37,604 nt of DNA from CAZFQD01 sp964520885 (GCA_964520885.1 CAZFQD010000004.1:1-37604); one strand, 5' to 3'. Shown: positions 1 through 8,228, counted from the stretch's first letter. Numbers and translations: made by a program. Notes: generated from the sequence alone by a model not told the origin.

Positions 1-321
1 TAATACTAATATTAGTAATGCTAATGTGACAAAATATATTGGATAGGCAAAAGCACGAAGCATATTGTAATTAATTTTTGAAATACCTAACATCGCAACT
101 AAGCCAATTACAGCAAATATTAATTGCTTTTTAATATAAAAATAACTATCATTATTTGTAAAAAAAGCATTTGCAAAACTCGCAGAAAAAACCATAACAA
201 GACCAATACTCAAAAGCATCATTACAACTATGATAAAAAACATATCAAAATTTGCACTTGAGAACCATTTGTTAAAACCTTTTCTAATGCTAAGACTAAT
301 ATTATTTCGTTTTTTTTGCAC
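1..321 (-). CDS. ftsW: FtsW/SpoVE-type SEDS glycosyltransferase, N-terminal part (runs off window)
   Basis: Only the first 107 codons are in the window; the gene continues past base 1. The start is GTG at 321, placed by an AGAAGGTGG ribosome-binding site at 327-335. After a basic cytoplasmic N-terminus, a first membrane helix carries the family's VMVFSAS motif, followed by a YFYIKKQ segment and a second helix; this is the usual opening of FtsW, RodA and SpoVE. These SEDS proteins polymerise glycan strands from lipid II together with a class B PBP. Position after mraY favours the divisome (FtsW) or sporulation (SpoVE) member over RodA, but the two cannot be separated from this fragment. It lies 32 nt after mraY; murD, often found between them, is absent. 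Confidence 0.88.
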   Translation of the reverse strand, partial: MQKKRNNISLSIRKGFNKWFSSANFDMFFIIVVMMLLSIGLVMVFSASFANAFFTNNDSYFYIKKQLIFAVIGLVAMLGISKINYNMLRAFAYPIYFVTLALLILVL

Positions 322-353
322 AATGCCACCTTCTCGTTTTAAAAGATATTATA

Positions 354-1349
354 CTAATTAGTAATAATGTTACTGACAGATGAAAACCCAAAAAATGCTA
401 CTATACATAGTATTGCCGTTATAGCAGTAAAGACATACACTATTTTAATCTCTTTCCAATTAGAAAGTTCAAAATGATGATGAATTGGGCTCATTTTAAA
501 TAATCTTTTACCTTTGCTTAATTTAAAATACGCAATTTGTAGAAATATTGACAATGCTTCAATAATATATATTAAGCCTGCAATAAATATTATTAAAGGA
601 ATGTTGAGTGCAAAAGCCAAACCACAAACAGCTCCTCCTAAAAATAAAGAGCCTGTATCACCCATAAAAATTTTGGCAGGATAAAAATTATATACTAAAA
701 AACCTAATAAGCCACCTACAATTGCCATACTAACTATTGCTAACCCCATTGCTCCGACCGAAACAGCAAGTATTGAAAGAGTTGCTACCACAGGTATTGT
801 AACCGAAGCCGCTAATCCGTCTAAACCGTCTGTCAAATTCACACTGTTAACCACACCAACTATAGTGATGATTGCAAATACATAAAAAAACCATGAAAAT
901 TCAATTGTTTGATTTATAAATGGGAAAAATACCTTTGTTGATAAATAATTATTTGCTATTAGAAAAGTTAAGAAGGCTATTGCCGTAAGAAATTGTAGGA
1001 CTATTTTTTGAAAAGCCGTTAGCCCTAAATTGCGTTTTTTTACTACCTTTATGAAATCATCCACAAAACCAATTAAACCAAATAGTAATGAAAAAACCAC
1101 AACTGCTATGGGACGAAATTCTAAATTAAATAAATCATCCATTCCAAAAATTGCAACTGCTAATATAATTCCTGTTATAAACATAAGTCCCCCCATTGTT
1201 GGGGTGCCTTGCTTAGACTTATGCCAACTAGGGCCTATATCTAAAATCTTTTGTCCAAATTTTAATTTTTTTAGAAAAGGAATTACTACAGGTCCTAACG
1301 CAACTGTAACTCCAAAGGAAATTATCATAGCCAAAAAAACTTTTGTCAA
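354..1349 (-). CDS. mraY: Phospho-N-acetylmuramoyl-pentapeptide transferase (MraY)
   Basis: MraY transfers phospho-MurNAc-pentapeptide from UDP to undecaprenyl phosphate, making lipid I at the inner face of the membrane. The protein has about ten hydrophobic segments and the family signatures: DDFIK in the early loop, NLTDGLDGLA, FMGDTGSL, and the PIHHHFEL histidine motif in a late loop. I place the start at TTG 1349 (331 aa), 11 nt after an AAAGGA box, close to the usual 320-330 aa. The frame stays open to another TTG at 1403, but that adds 18 non-conserved residues and has no ribosome-binding site. It lies between murF and ftsW in the dcw cluster and is presumably cotranscribed from the mraZ promoter. 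Confidence 0.96.
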   Translation of the reverse strand: MTKVFLAMIISFGVTVALGPVVIPFLKKLKFGQKILDIGPSWHKSKQGTPTMGGLMFITGIILAVAIFGMDDLFNLEFRPIAVVVFSLLFGLIGFVDDFIKVVKKRNLGLTAFQKIVLQFLTAIAFLTFLIANNYLSTKVFFPFINQTIEFSWFFYVFAIITIVGVVNSVNLTDGLDGLAASVTIPVVATLSILAVSVGAMGLAIVSMAIVGGLLGFLVYNFYPAKIFMGDTGSLFLGGAVCGLAFALNIPLIIFIAGLIYIIEALSIFLQIAYFKLSKGKRLFKMSPIHHHFELSNWKEIKIVYVFTAITAILCIVAFFGFSSVSNIITN

Positions 1350-1403
1350 CTTATAATCAATCCTTTCTTTTAAAAATAAAAGATAATGGCTTTGATACCG
1401 CAA

Positions 1404-1441
1404 TTATTCATTATTCACTCGGAACGCATAAAATGCGTTCC
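1404..1441. repeat. Heptamer pair plus perfect hairpin repeat (mraY-murF gap)
   Basis: Two tandem copies of TTATTCA (1404-1417) are followed by a perfect inverted repeat. GGAACGCAT (1421-1429) pairs with ATGCGTTCC (1433-1441) around an AAA loop, and CTAC follows. The murF stop codon (1442-1444) starts immediately after the hairpin. There is no U-tract, so it is not a standard terminator. Confidence 0.85.
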
Positions 1442-2824
1442 CTACCCTATATCCTTTATTCCCTCTAAATATTTATTCATACAGTCCTCAACCTTCATAC
1501 CTCTGCTACCTTTAAATAATATTACTTTATCTTTTCCTTTCATTTCTTTTAACTTGTTTACACAAAGTAAAGCATCATCAAAATGAAAACACCTATTTTT
1601 TTTCATTCCAGCTTTTATTGCTCCTTCTATGTAATATTTTGCATTTGTGCCGAAACATAATATATAGTCTGTCTTTTTAACAGCAAATTCTCCAATTTTT
1701 TTGTGCATTTCAATAGAGTGTTCTCCCAATTCTAACATATCAGATAAAACGGCTATTTTAAATGATTTTTTCATATCTCCTAATACATTTAATGCCGCCC
1801 TCATACTTTCAGGGCTCGCATTATAACAATCTTCAATTATTGTTATGCCATTATAATCCTTTATGTTTTGTCTCATTACAGGATTTCTAAAGAAAAGCAA
1901 ACCCTCAGCTATTTCCTCAAAGCTAAGTCCCAATGATAGTCCAACACATACAGCTGCTAATGCATTGTATACATTATGTAACCCTAAAACATTTATTCTT
2001 GCAAAGAATTCTCCAAATGGGCAAACAACTATAAATTCTGTGTAATTATTTCCATAAACAATATCCTTTGCTCTATACTCGCATTTTTCATTATTAATGC
2101 CAAAACAAACTAAATTGTGTAATATTTTATTCTTGTGTGAAAATAACAAAGGGTCATCCCCATTTAAAATCATCACTCCATCTGACATTAACCCATTTTC
2201 AATTTCCATTTTAGCTTTTAATATATTATCTCTTGAAGACAATTTTTCAATGTGAGAAACTCCAATATTAGTTATTACCGCAATATAAGGTCTTGCTATG
2301 TGGGACATTAAGGATATTTCTCCTAAATTAGTCATCCCCATTTCAAAAACAGCTGCTTCAAAAGAACTATCTAAGCCAAAAACCGATAACGGCATTCCTA
2401 TATCGCTATTTAAATTACCCTCGCTTTTCAAAGTTTTATACCTTGATGAAATTACTGCAGCACAAATTTCCTTTGTTGTGGTTTTTCCTACACTACCTGT
2501 AATTGCTACAATAGGTATATCAAATTTTTGTCTGTAATGTGAGGCTATACTCTGCATTGCCCTCAATGAACAACTCGTTTTAATTATTACCCCATTATTT
2601 GAAACAATATCCTTTTCAACTAATGCGATACTTGCTCCATTAGCAAATGCGTCCTCTATATAATTATGTCCGTCAACTCGTTTGCCAATAAAAGCAACAA
2701 ATAAAGAACCTTTTTTTACCTTTCGGCTGTCAATAGACACACTATTTATAGAAACATCTTGTCTGCCACAAATTATTTCTCCACTTGAAGCTCTTTCAAC
2801 TTCATCTGCTGTCATTATTTCCAT
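1442..2824 (-). CDS. murF: UDP-MurNAc-tripeptide--D-alanyl-D-alanine ligase (MurF)
   Basis: MurF is a cytoplasmic ATP-dependent ligase that adds D-Ala-D-Ala to UDP-MurNAc-tripeptide. The product is 460 aa, near the usual length of about 455. The N-terminal domain has the IDSRKVKKG and FVAFIGKRVDGH motifs that bind UDP-MurNAc. The central ATPase has the P-loop GSVGKTTTKE (about residues 110-118), and IEDCYNASPESM is the MurF-specific segment that separates it from MurE. The start is ATG 2824, nine bases from GGAGGA; a GTG two codons upstream (2830) is also possible. The stop codon abuts a hairpin repeat. It is followed by mraY in the dcw operon. Confidence 0.96.
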   Translation of the reverse strand: MEIMTADEVERASSGEIICGRQDVSINSVSIDSRKVKKGSLFVAFIGKRVDGHNYIEDAFANGASIALVEKDIVSNNGVIIKTSCSLRAMQSIASHYRQKFDIPIVAITGSVGKTTTKEICAAVISSRYKTLKSEGNLNSDIGMPLSVFGLDSSFEAAVFEMGMTNLGEISLMSHIARPYIAVITNIGVSHIEKLSSRDNILKAKMEIENGLMSDGVMILNGDDPLLFSHKNKILHNLVCFGINNEKCEYRAKDIVYGNNYTEFIVVCPFGEFFARINVLGLHNVYNALAAVCVGLSLGLSFEEIAEGLLFFRNPVMRQNIKDYNGITIIEDCYNASPESMRAALNVLGDMKKSFKIAVLSDMLELGEHSIEMHKKIGEFAVKKTDYILCFGTNAKYYIEGAIKAGMKKNRCFHFDDALLCVNKLKEMKGKDKVILFKGSRGMKVEDCMNKYLEGIKDIG

Positions 2825-2842
2825 AAACACTAATCCTCCAGT

Positions 2843-2877
2843 TTAGTTGTTAGTAATCAGTTGTTAGTAGTTAGTAG
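2843..2877. repeat. Tandem heptamer tract, five units (murE-murF gap)
   Basis: Five contiguous 7-mers read ttagttg, ttagtaa, tcagttg, ttagtag, ttagtag. On the coding (minus) strand each unit supplies a TAA or TGA at exact 7-nt spacing, so all three frames are closed. The tract ends just before the murF ribosome-binding site. Confidence 0.85.
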
Positions 2878-2897
2878 TTTGTATTATAATTAATATT

Positions 2898-2933
2898 GAA
2901 CAGCGAATAATTTCGGCTGTCGCTTTTGGCGAC
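2898..2933. repeat. Double small-hairpin repeat in murE-murF gap
   Basis: A first imperfect stem pairs CAGCGAA (2901-2907) with TTCGGCTG (2912-2919). It is followed by GTCGC/GCGAC around a TTTTG loop (2919-2933). The GTCGC...GCGAC core recurs in the hairpin at 18992-19006, which suggests one dispersed family. Confidence 0.6.
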
Positions 2934-2968
2934 CAAATTAACTATAAATAATAGTTCTTTTACATAAA

Positions 2969-2989
2969 TTGTTCATTGTTCATTGCAAA
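2969..2989. repeat. Heptamer tract overlapping the murE stop codon
   Basis: The units are ttgttca, ttgttca and ttgcaaa. The murE stop (TGA, 2982-2980) is part of the second unit, so the array begins inside the end of the coding sequence. Confidence 0.75.
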
Positions 2990-4410
2990 ATTGCTTCATG
3001 TAAAACTTCTCGTTCATCAAAATGTATTGTTTTATCATTTAGTATTTGATAAGTTTCGTGTCCTTTTCCTGCTAACAGAATAATATCGCCTTTTTTGGCA
3101 TTATTAATTGCATAATATATCGCTTTTCTTCGGTCAATTATTACCTCATATTTTGTTTTTGTATCAACCATACCCTTTAAAATATCATCTATTATTGCTT
3201 TAGGTTTTTCTGTTCTTGGATTATCGGAGGTAACAATTACAAAATCAGCATAATCACAAGCTATATTACCCATAATTGGTCTTTTTGTTTTATCTCTATC
3301 GCCACCACAACCAAAAAGAACAATTAGCCTACCCTCTTTTGGTATTTCTTTGAGTGTTTTTAAGGCATTTAACAAACCATCCGGAGTGTGAGCATAATCT
3401 ATAATTACACTAAAATTCTTAAAATAATCAACTGTTTCCATTCTGCCCTTAACACCTTTGGCAAACTTTAATATTTCGGTTGCCTTTACCACAGGCAGAC
3501 CACTTGCATATGCAATTGCTATACTACACAAAGCATTATAAACTGAAAATTGACCGGGAATACCAATAAAAGCATTGAATTTCCCCTCGGGCGATAATAA
3601 AGTAAATTTTGAGCCAATAGCTGTATGCACAATATTAATAGCTTTAAAATCAGCTGGTTTTTCTATTCCAAAAGAGTAATGGAATTTTGCTCTATTCATA
3701 AAATCGTTAGCATAAGTGTCATCTGCATTTATTACAGCCTTTTTACAAAGAAACATTAACTTTAATTTTTCATTTAAGTAATTTTCCATTGTTAAATGAT
3801 AGTCAAGATGGTCTCTTGATAAATTTGTAAAAGCACCTACCTCAAAGGTAAGCCCTGCAACTCTATCTTGAGCAATTGCTTGAGAGGAAACCTCCATAAC
3901 TATATGAGTGCATTTTGTATTCTTCATTTTTAATAGTAAACTTTGAAGTTCTGAAGGTTCTGGTGTTGTGTATTTTGATTGTTGTATTCCTTCTCCTGTT
4001 AAATTTTCAATAGTCCCAATTAATCCAGTAGTAAAGCCTGCTTGGCTTAAAATATATTGAGTTAAATAGGTTACAGTAGTCTTACCATTTGTTCCTGTAA
4101 CTCCAAATAACTTAATGTCCTTTGCAGGATTTTTTAAAAAATTACTCCAAATTAACGAAAGTGCAATTCTTGTATTTTCTACAATTATATGTGGCAATAA
4201 AACTTTAGTATCATATTGAGCAAGTATTGCAACGGCACCATTCTCAAAGGCTTGATTTGCATAACTATGCCCGTCTACCTTAGTTCCCACTAATGCTACA
4301 AATAAACTACCTTCCTTCACATCAGAAGATTTTGTCGCTATATCAATTATATTAATATCGTCCTTTGGTAAAACAACATCAATCCCTTTAAATAATTCAC
4401 TTAATAACAT
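2980..4410 (-). CDS. murE: UDP-MurNAc-tripeptide synthetase, meso-DAP type (MurE)
   Basis: MurE is a cytoplasmic ligase adding the third amino acid to UDP-MurNAc-L-Ala-D-Glu. The P-loop GTNGKTT is at about residues 106-112, and the carbamylated-lysine/Mg region (YTTPEPSELQ, HIVMEVSSQA) and the GCGGDRDKTKRP motif are intact. The DNPR box (TSDNPRTEKP) is the established meso-diaminopimelate signature, so the cell wall is predicted to be DAP-type. The start is ATG 4410 (476 aa), eight bases after AAGGTGG; the open frame reaches 4488, but the extra 26 residues run through heptamer-repeat DNA and match nothing in the family. It lies between pbp and murF in the dcw operon. Confidence 0.97.
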   Translation of the reverse strand: MLLSELFKGIDVVLPKDDINIIDIATKSSDVKEGSLFVALVGTKVDGHSYANQAFENGAVAILAQYDTKVLLPHIIVENTRIALSLIWSNFLKNPAKDIKLFGVTGTNGKTTVTYLTQYILSQAGFTTGLIGTIENLTGEGIQQSKYTTPEPSELQSLLLKMKNTKCTHIVMEVSSQAIAQDRVAGLTFEVGAFTNLSRDHLDYHLTMENYLNEKLKLMFLCKKAVINADDTYANDFMNRAKFHYSFGIEKPADFKAINIVHTAIGSKFTLLSPEGKFNAFIGIPGQFSVYNALCSIAIAYASGLPVVKATEILKFAKGVKGRMETVDYFKNFSVIIDYAHTPDGLLNALKTLKEIPKEGRLIVLFGCGGDRDKTKRPIMGNIACDYADFVIVTSDNPRTEKPKAIIDDILKGMVDTKTKYEVIIDRRKAIYYAINNAKKGDIILLAGKGHETYQILNDKTIHFDEREVLHEAILQ

Positions 4411-4431
4411 TAATAACACCACCTTATTAGA

Positions 4432-4494
4432 GATCAGAGGTCGGAATTCGGAAAAGAAACAAGAAGCAAGAAAATTCACAATTGTCATTTGTCA
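4432..4494. repeat. Long degenerate heptamer tract (pbp-murE gap)
   Basis: About nine 7-nt units stay in register, with the unit changing along the tract: gatcaga, ggtcgga, attcgga, aaagaaa, caagaag, caagaaa, attcaca, attgtca, tttgtca. It ends 5 nt from the pbp stop codon and fills the whole gap up to the murE ribosome-binding site. Confidence 0.7.
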
Positions 4495-4499
4495 ATTAT

Positions 4500-6707
4500 T
4501 TATTCATCATCAATAATCATCTTCATATCCACTGTTACAGTCGTTCCAGGCGGAACACTACTGCCTATCGCAGGTATACAAGCACTCACTATCATATTTG
4601 AAGTAGTTCCACTTGATGAAAACCTAATATTTAAGCCTGCATTAACTAAAGTTGAATTTGCTTTAGAAGCTGTAAACCCATATATATTTGGAACAATTAC
4701 ATTTTCTGGAGGTGTGGAAGTATTAGTATATAAAATTACCGTTCCACCAGCGGGAATTCTTTGTCCCTTTGAAGGAATTTGATATTTTACCACTCCTTCA
4801 CCGCCTACAACCTTGCTCTTTAAATTCATTGCATTTAATGTTTTAATTGCATTAGAAGATTTTTGAGTAACTAAATCAGGCACTATTGCTTCGCTCTTTT
4901 TAACCTCTTCTTCTGTTAACTGTGGCTCATAACCTAAATAAGGTAAAACATCAGAAAACAATTGCTTTACTATTGGTGCTACAAGTGTTCCTCCCGATGT
5001 AATATATCCACCCGGTTCATCAAGTAAAATTAAGGTTGCAATTTTTGGGTCGTCGGCAGGAGCATAGGCTATAAAGGATGCTATTCTTTTGCTTCTGTCA
5101 TTTGCTTCAATTTTTTCGCTTGTGGCAGTTTTACCTGCAATTTTATATCCATTTATTTTTGCATTTCTACCTGAACCATTGTCCACAACGCTTTGAAGCA
5201 TTGCACTAATTTTTTCTGAGGTTGACTTTGAAACAACCTGTCGGACTACCTTAGGAGCAAAATCTTGAACTATATTACCGTTACTATCTTTTATTTGTTT
5301 AACAAGATGCGGTTGCATAAGTTTTCCACCATTTGCCAAAGCGGCAATAGCTGTCATAAATTGAATAGGTGTAATCTTAAATGTTTGGCCAAAGGAACTA
5401 ACAGCAAGTTGAACAGGCCCCAAATCATTAGCGGTAGGAAAATAATAGCCCCTTTCTTCTCCGGAAAGGTCAATGTTAGTTTTTTCTCTTAATCCAAATG
5501 CTGTAACATATTTAAACATATTGGTGCTTCCAATTCGAGCACCTATATCCATAAATACAGGATTACAAGAATTCTCAAATGCTTGTAAAAAGGTTTCACT
5601 GCCGTGACCGCCGTCTTTCCAACAACGAATTCTTCTGCCTCCAATTAATCTATAACCATTACAATAAAAAGTTTCGTTATCACTTACTAAATTTTCCTCA
5701 ATAGCTATTGATGCAGTAATTGCTTTAAAAGCTGAACCAGGTTCATACTGTTCGGTTATATTTTTATTTCTCCACATTTCATTTAATGCTTCGCTTTTTT
5801 TTGATTTTAGTTCATCGCCACTAAATGTCTCTAAAAATTCAATAGTTTCAGGATCTGTAATTGTAAAAGGTGCATTCAAATCAAAATCGGGTTTTACTGT
5901 CATTGCCAAAATTTCCCCCGTTTTAACATCAATAACTATTCCAGCGGCACGATTTGCAACTTTGTTGTCAATTCTTGCTGTTTCAATATATTTTTCTAAA
6001 AAGTGCTGAATAACCTCGTCAATTGTTAGAACTAAAGAGTTTCCGTCCTGTGGTTCAATAAGCATTTCATAGTCAAAGGGTATTTCATTTCCTCTTGCAC
6101 TAGTTGCTGTAACAATTCTACCCGGCACGCCTTTTAAATATTTATCATAATACTCTTCAATTCCTGCAAGACCTTGATTATCACTACCCGTAAATCCAAT
6201 AATATGAGAAGCAAAGTTCATAAATGGATAATATCTCTTTGGGTCTTCAGCAATGTTTAAACATCTATATAAATTATTTTCCTTTATTAATTCTCTAACC
6301 TTATCTGCCATAGCCTTTTCAATTCTTCGGACAATCACTTCATAGCCGGTATTTTTATTGCATAGTTTTTCTACCCATTCCTTTTCAACATCAACAATCA
6401 AAGGCAAATTATCAATAATAATTTGTTTTTGCTCGTCATTCTTAATTGCCGAAGGAGCAACATAAACCATATAAGCAGAAGCACTAATAGCCAAAGCCTT
6501 GCCATTTCTATCAAATATAGTTCCTCTTTTTGGAGCAATTGAAATATCTCTTGTTTGTTGTTCTATTGCTTTTTGTTGATATATTTTATATTCAACAATT
6601 TGTAGCATAATAAGTTTATAAGTTATTATAGAAAAACCAATAACTAATATACAACTTAGAACTACAATCATTCTTTTATACATAGGTCTTGTAGGTCCTA
6701 TAGCCAC
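4500..6707 (-). CDS. Class B penicillin-binding protein with two PASTA domains (SpoVD/FtsI type)
   Basis: This monofunctional D,D-transpeptidase cross-links septal or spore peptidoglycan with its SEDS partner. The 735-aa protein has one N-terminal membrane anchor (about 13-35), a PBP dimerisation domain with the RGTIFDRNG motif (61-69), and a transpeptidase domain with SAFK (S325, K328), SCN (380-382) and a third box KTA at 526-528. Two PASTA repeats follow (about 605-663 and 668-730). The KTA box, read in DNA as AAA ACT GCC, replaces the near-universal KTG. The start is GTG 6707, ten bases after AAGGAGG. PASTA domains suit SpoVD or a Clostridia PBP2; only one class B PBP gene lies in this cluster, so it may be the cell-division enzyme. 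Confidence 0.93.
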   Translation of the reverse strand: MAIGPTRPMYKRMIVVLSCILVIGFSIITYKLIMLQIVEYKIYQQKAIEQQTRDISIAPKRGTIFDRNGKALAISASAYMVYVAPSAIKNDEQKQIIIDNLPLIVDVEKEWVEKLCNKNTGYEVIVRRIEKAMADKVRELIKENNLYRCLNIAEDPKRYYPFMNFASHIIGFTGSDNQGLAGIEEYYDKYLKGVPGRIVTATSARGNEIPFDYEMLIEPQDGNSLVLTIDEVIQHFLEKYIETARIDNKVANRAAGIVIDVKTGEILAMTVKPDFDLNAPFTITDPETIEFLETFSGDELKSKKSEALNEMWRNKNITEQYEPGSAFKAITASIAIEENLVSDNETFYCNGYRLIGGRRIRCWKDGGHGSETFLQAFENSCNPVFMDIGARIGSTNMFKYVTAFGLREKTNIDLSGEERGYYFPTANDLGPVQLAVSSFGQTFKITPIQFMTAIAALANGGKLMQPHLVKQIKDSNGNIVQDFAPKVVRQVVSKSTSEKISAMLQSVVDNGSGRNAKINGYKIAGKTATSEKIEANDRSKRIASFIAYAPADDPKIATLILLDEPGGYITSGGTLVAPIVKQLFSDVLPYLGYEPQLTEEEVKKSEAIVPDLVTQKSSNAIKTLNAMNLKSKVVGGEGVVKYQIPSKGQRIPAGGTVILYTNTSTPPENVIVPNIYGFTASKANSTLVNAGLNIRFSSSGTTSNMIVSACIPAIGSSVPPGTTVTVDMKMIIDDE

Positions 6708-6728
6708 TTAAATTGCTCCTCCTTCTTG

Positions 6729-6766
6729 AAAAATAGGGAGATAAGGCTGGTCAATTCCTTACTCCC
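6729..6766 (-). terminator. Stem-loop with short U-tract between ftsL and pbp (possible attenuator)
   Basis: Read on the minus strand, GGGAGTAAGG pairs with CCTTATCTCCC (one bulged A) around a loop of about ten bases, followed by TATTTTTC. This looks like a weak intrinsic terminator inside the dcw operon. Because pbp and all downstream genes would depend on read-through, it is more likely an attenuator or an mRNA-processing/stability site than a full stop. Confidence 0.5.
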
Positions 6767-6798
6767 TTCTTTTTTCTCTATATAAATATACTTGTATT

Positions 6799-7197
6799 TT
6801 AACTTAAAAATTCCAAAATTATTGAAAAACCTCTTGAAAGTGCATTTAATATTCCACTATCCTCTTTTTGAGCAATTGACTGGAACTTATCTTCTGTAGG
6901 CAATGAAATGTATTCAATTTGATATCTTTCAATTTTCTTTAAACCCAATTCTTCCTTTGCTCGTCTTTCAATTTCTCTTAAATCTGTTCTTTTTTCAAGC
7001 AAAACATTTAAACGCGTTTCTTCACTATGTAATGTCTCAAGTTCTTTTTTAATTTGAACAGATTTTGTGGTGAACTCATTTAATTGAACATCGTTATACA
7101 ATTTAAAACTAACTAAAGAAATAATTAATAATGCACATAAAAAGAAGGACGCATTAAATCTTCTTTTATTATTGTTATTTATTTCATTTTTTTTCAA
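6799..7197 (-). CDS. ftsL: FtsL-like septum formation protein
   Basis: A 132-aa bitopic protein: a short basic cytoplasmic tail rich in Asn and Lys, one membrane helix (about 16-33), then an extracytoplasmic coiled coil (about 40-90) with leucine heptads, ending in a variable tail. Size, topology and position between rsmH and pbp identify FtsL, which in the family pairs with DivIC/FtsB to activate the FtsW-PBP2 synthase. Sequence conservation in FtsL is low, so the call leans on context. The start is TTG 7197 after AAAGGGGGA; the nearby ATG is out of frame. The YQIEYI segment after the coiled coil fits the FtsL/DivIC group. Confidence 0.85.
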   Translation of the reverse strand: MKKNEINNNNKRRFNASFFLCALLIISLVSFKLYNDVQLNEFTTKSVQIKKELETLHSEETRLNVLLEKRTDLREIERRAKEELGLKKIERYQIEYISLPTEDKFQSIAQKEDSGILNALSRGFSIILEFLS

Positions 7198-7216
7198 TTT
7201 AAAGTCATCCCCCTTT

Positions 7217-7284
7217 CAGAAGTCAGAAGTCAGAAGTCAGAAGTCGGAAGTCGGAAAACTGAAATTCTATATTCTAAATTCTAA
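7217..7284. repeat. Two adjacent heptamer tracts (rsmH-ftsL gap)
   Basis: First tract (7217-7258): cagaagt four times, then cggaagt and cggaaaa. Second tract (7264-7284): attctat, attctaa, attctaa. The rsmH stop (TAG, 7283-7281) is part of the last attctaa unit. This is the most regular array in the window, and it fills the space between the rsmH stop and the ftsL ribosome-binding site. Confidence 0.92.
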
Positions 7285-8228
7285 ATTACTCTCGCTATTC
7301 TTAACTTTGCACTTCTTGCTCTTGGGTTAATTTCAATTTCCTGTTGACTTGGTATAATTGGTTTTTTTGTGATTATTTCAACCAAAGGCTTATTATTGCA
7401 CACACAAATTGGAAAATCCTTTGGGCAAATACAGCCCTTTGCTAATTCATTAAATGATTTTTTTGCTATTCGGTCTTCTAAGCTATGAAATGAAATTATT
7501 TCAATTCTGCCATCACTTTTCATATGAGAGATTAAATTTTCCAAAAGTCTTGTCAACACTCCAATTTCATCATTCACTGCAATTCTAATTGCTTGAAAGC
7601 TTCGTTTAGCAGGATGTTGCTTTTCAGCTCTTGCATATGAGGGCATTGCACTTTTTATAATATCTGATAACTGTGTTGTAGTCTCGATTTTTTTCTTTTG
7701 TCTTTCATAAATAATTTTATTTACAATTTTTGAAGAAAATTTTTCTTGTCCATACTCCCAAAGAATTTTTTTTAGTTGCTCATAACTATATTCATTTACA
7801 ATTTGCATAGCACTTAATGTAGACGATACATTCATTCGCATATCAAGTGGTGCCTCTTTTGTATAGGAAAAACCTCTTTGCTCATTGTCAAGCTGATAAG
7901 AAGAAACACCTAAATCAGCCAAAAAACCATCTATTTTTTCAATATTTAATTCTTTTAATATAGCACTTATGTTTTCAAAATTGCTTTTAATTACTTTAAC
8001 CTTACTTGAAAATTCACTAAGTCTTTGCTTGCAAATTGCAATAGCATCATCATCTTGGTCAATTGCAATTAGTAATCCTTTTTGCCCTAATCGCCTTACT
8101 ATTTCTATTGAATGCCCTGCTCCACCGGCAGTTGCATCAACATAAATTCCATTAGGTTTAATATTTAACCCCTCAATGCATTCATTAAGCAAGACAGAGG
8201 TATGCGAAAAATCTAATATTTGAACCAT
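7281..8228 (-). CDS. rsmH: 16S rRNA (cytosine-1402-N4)-methyltransferase (RsmH/MraW)
   Basis: RsmH methylates N4 of C1402 in the ribosomal P site using SAM. The protein opens with the family signature FSHTSVLLNECI, then the SAM-binding motif VDATAGGAGHS and LIAIDQDDDAI, then FLADLGVSSYQLD, GFSYTKEAPLDMRM, HPAKRSFQAIRIAVN, and IISFHSLEDRIAK near the C-terminus. I set the start at ATG 8228 (315 aa), the usual family length. The frame is open back to 8297, but the extra 23 residues arise from hairpin-repeat DNA. The AAGGGA box is unusually close to this ATG, so the exact start is uncertain by a few codons. Second gene of the dcw operon. Confidence 0.96.
   Translation of the reverse strand: MVQILDFSHTSVLLNECIEGLNIKPNGIYVDATAGGAGHSIEIVRRLGQKGLLIAIDQDDDAIAICKQRLSEFSSKVKVIKSNFENISAILKELNIEKIDGFLADLGVSSYQLDNEQRGFSYTKEAPLDMRMNVSSTLSAMQIVNEYSYEQLKKILWEYGQEKFSSKIVNKIIYERQKKKIETTTQLSDIIKSAMPSYARAEKQHPAKRSFQAIRIAVNDEIGVLTRLLENLISHMKSDGRIEIISFHSLEDRIAKKSFNELAKGCICPKDFPICVCNNKPLVEIITKKPIIPSQQEIEINPRARSAKLRIARVI

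Noticed and set aside
1030..1356. Open frames on the strand opposite mraY, murF, pbp, antiporter, polC, rseP and dxr
   Set aside because: They are shadows: no ribosome-binding sites, no recognisable domains, and the other strand carries complete known proteins.
4411..4488. Longer MurE with 26 extra residues
   Set aside because: The added part translates heptamer-repeat DNA; ATG 4410 has a proper AAGGTGG and matches the family start.
7217..7258. Possible CRISPR array in the cagaagt repeats
   Set aside because: Units are 7 nt, contiguous, with no spacers and no cas genes in the window.
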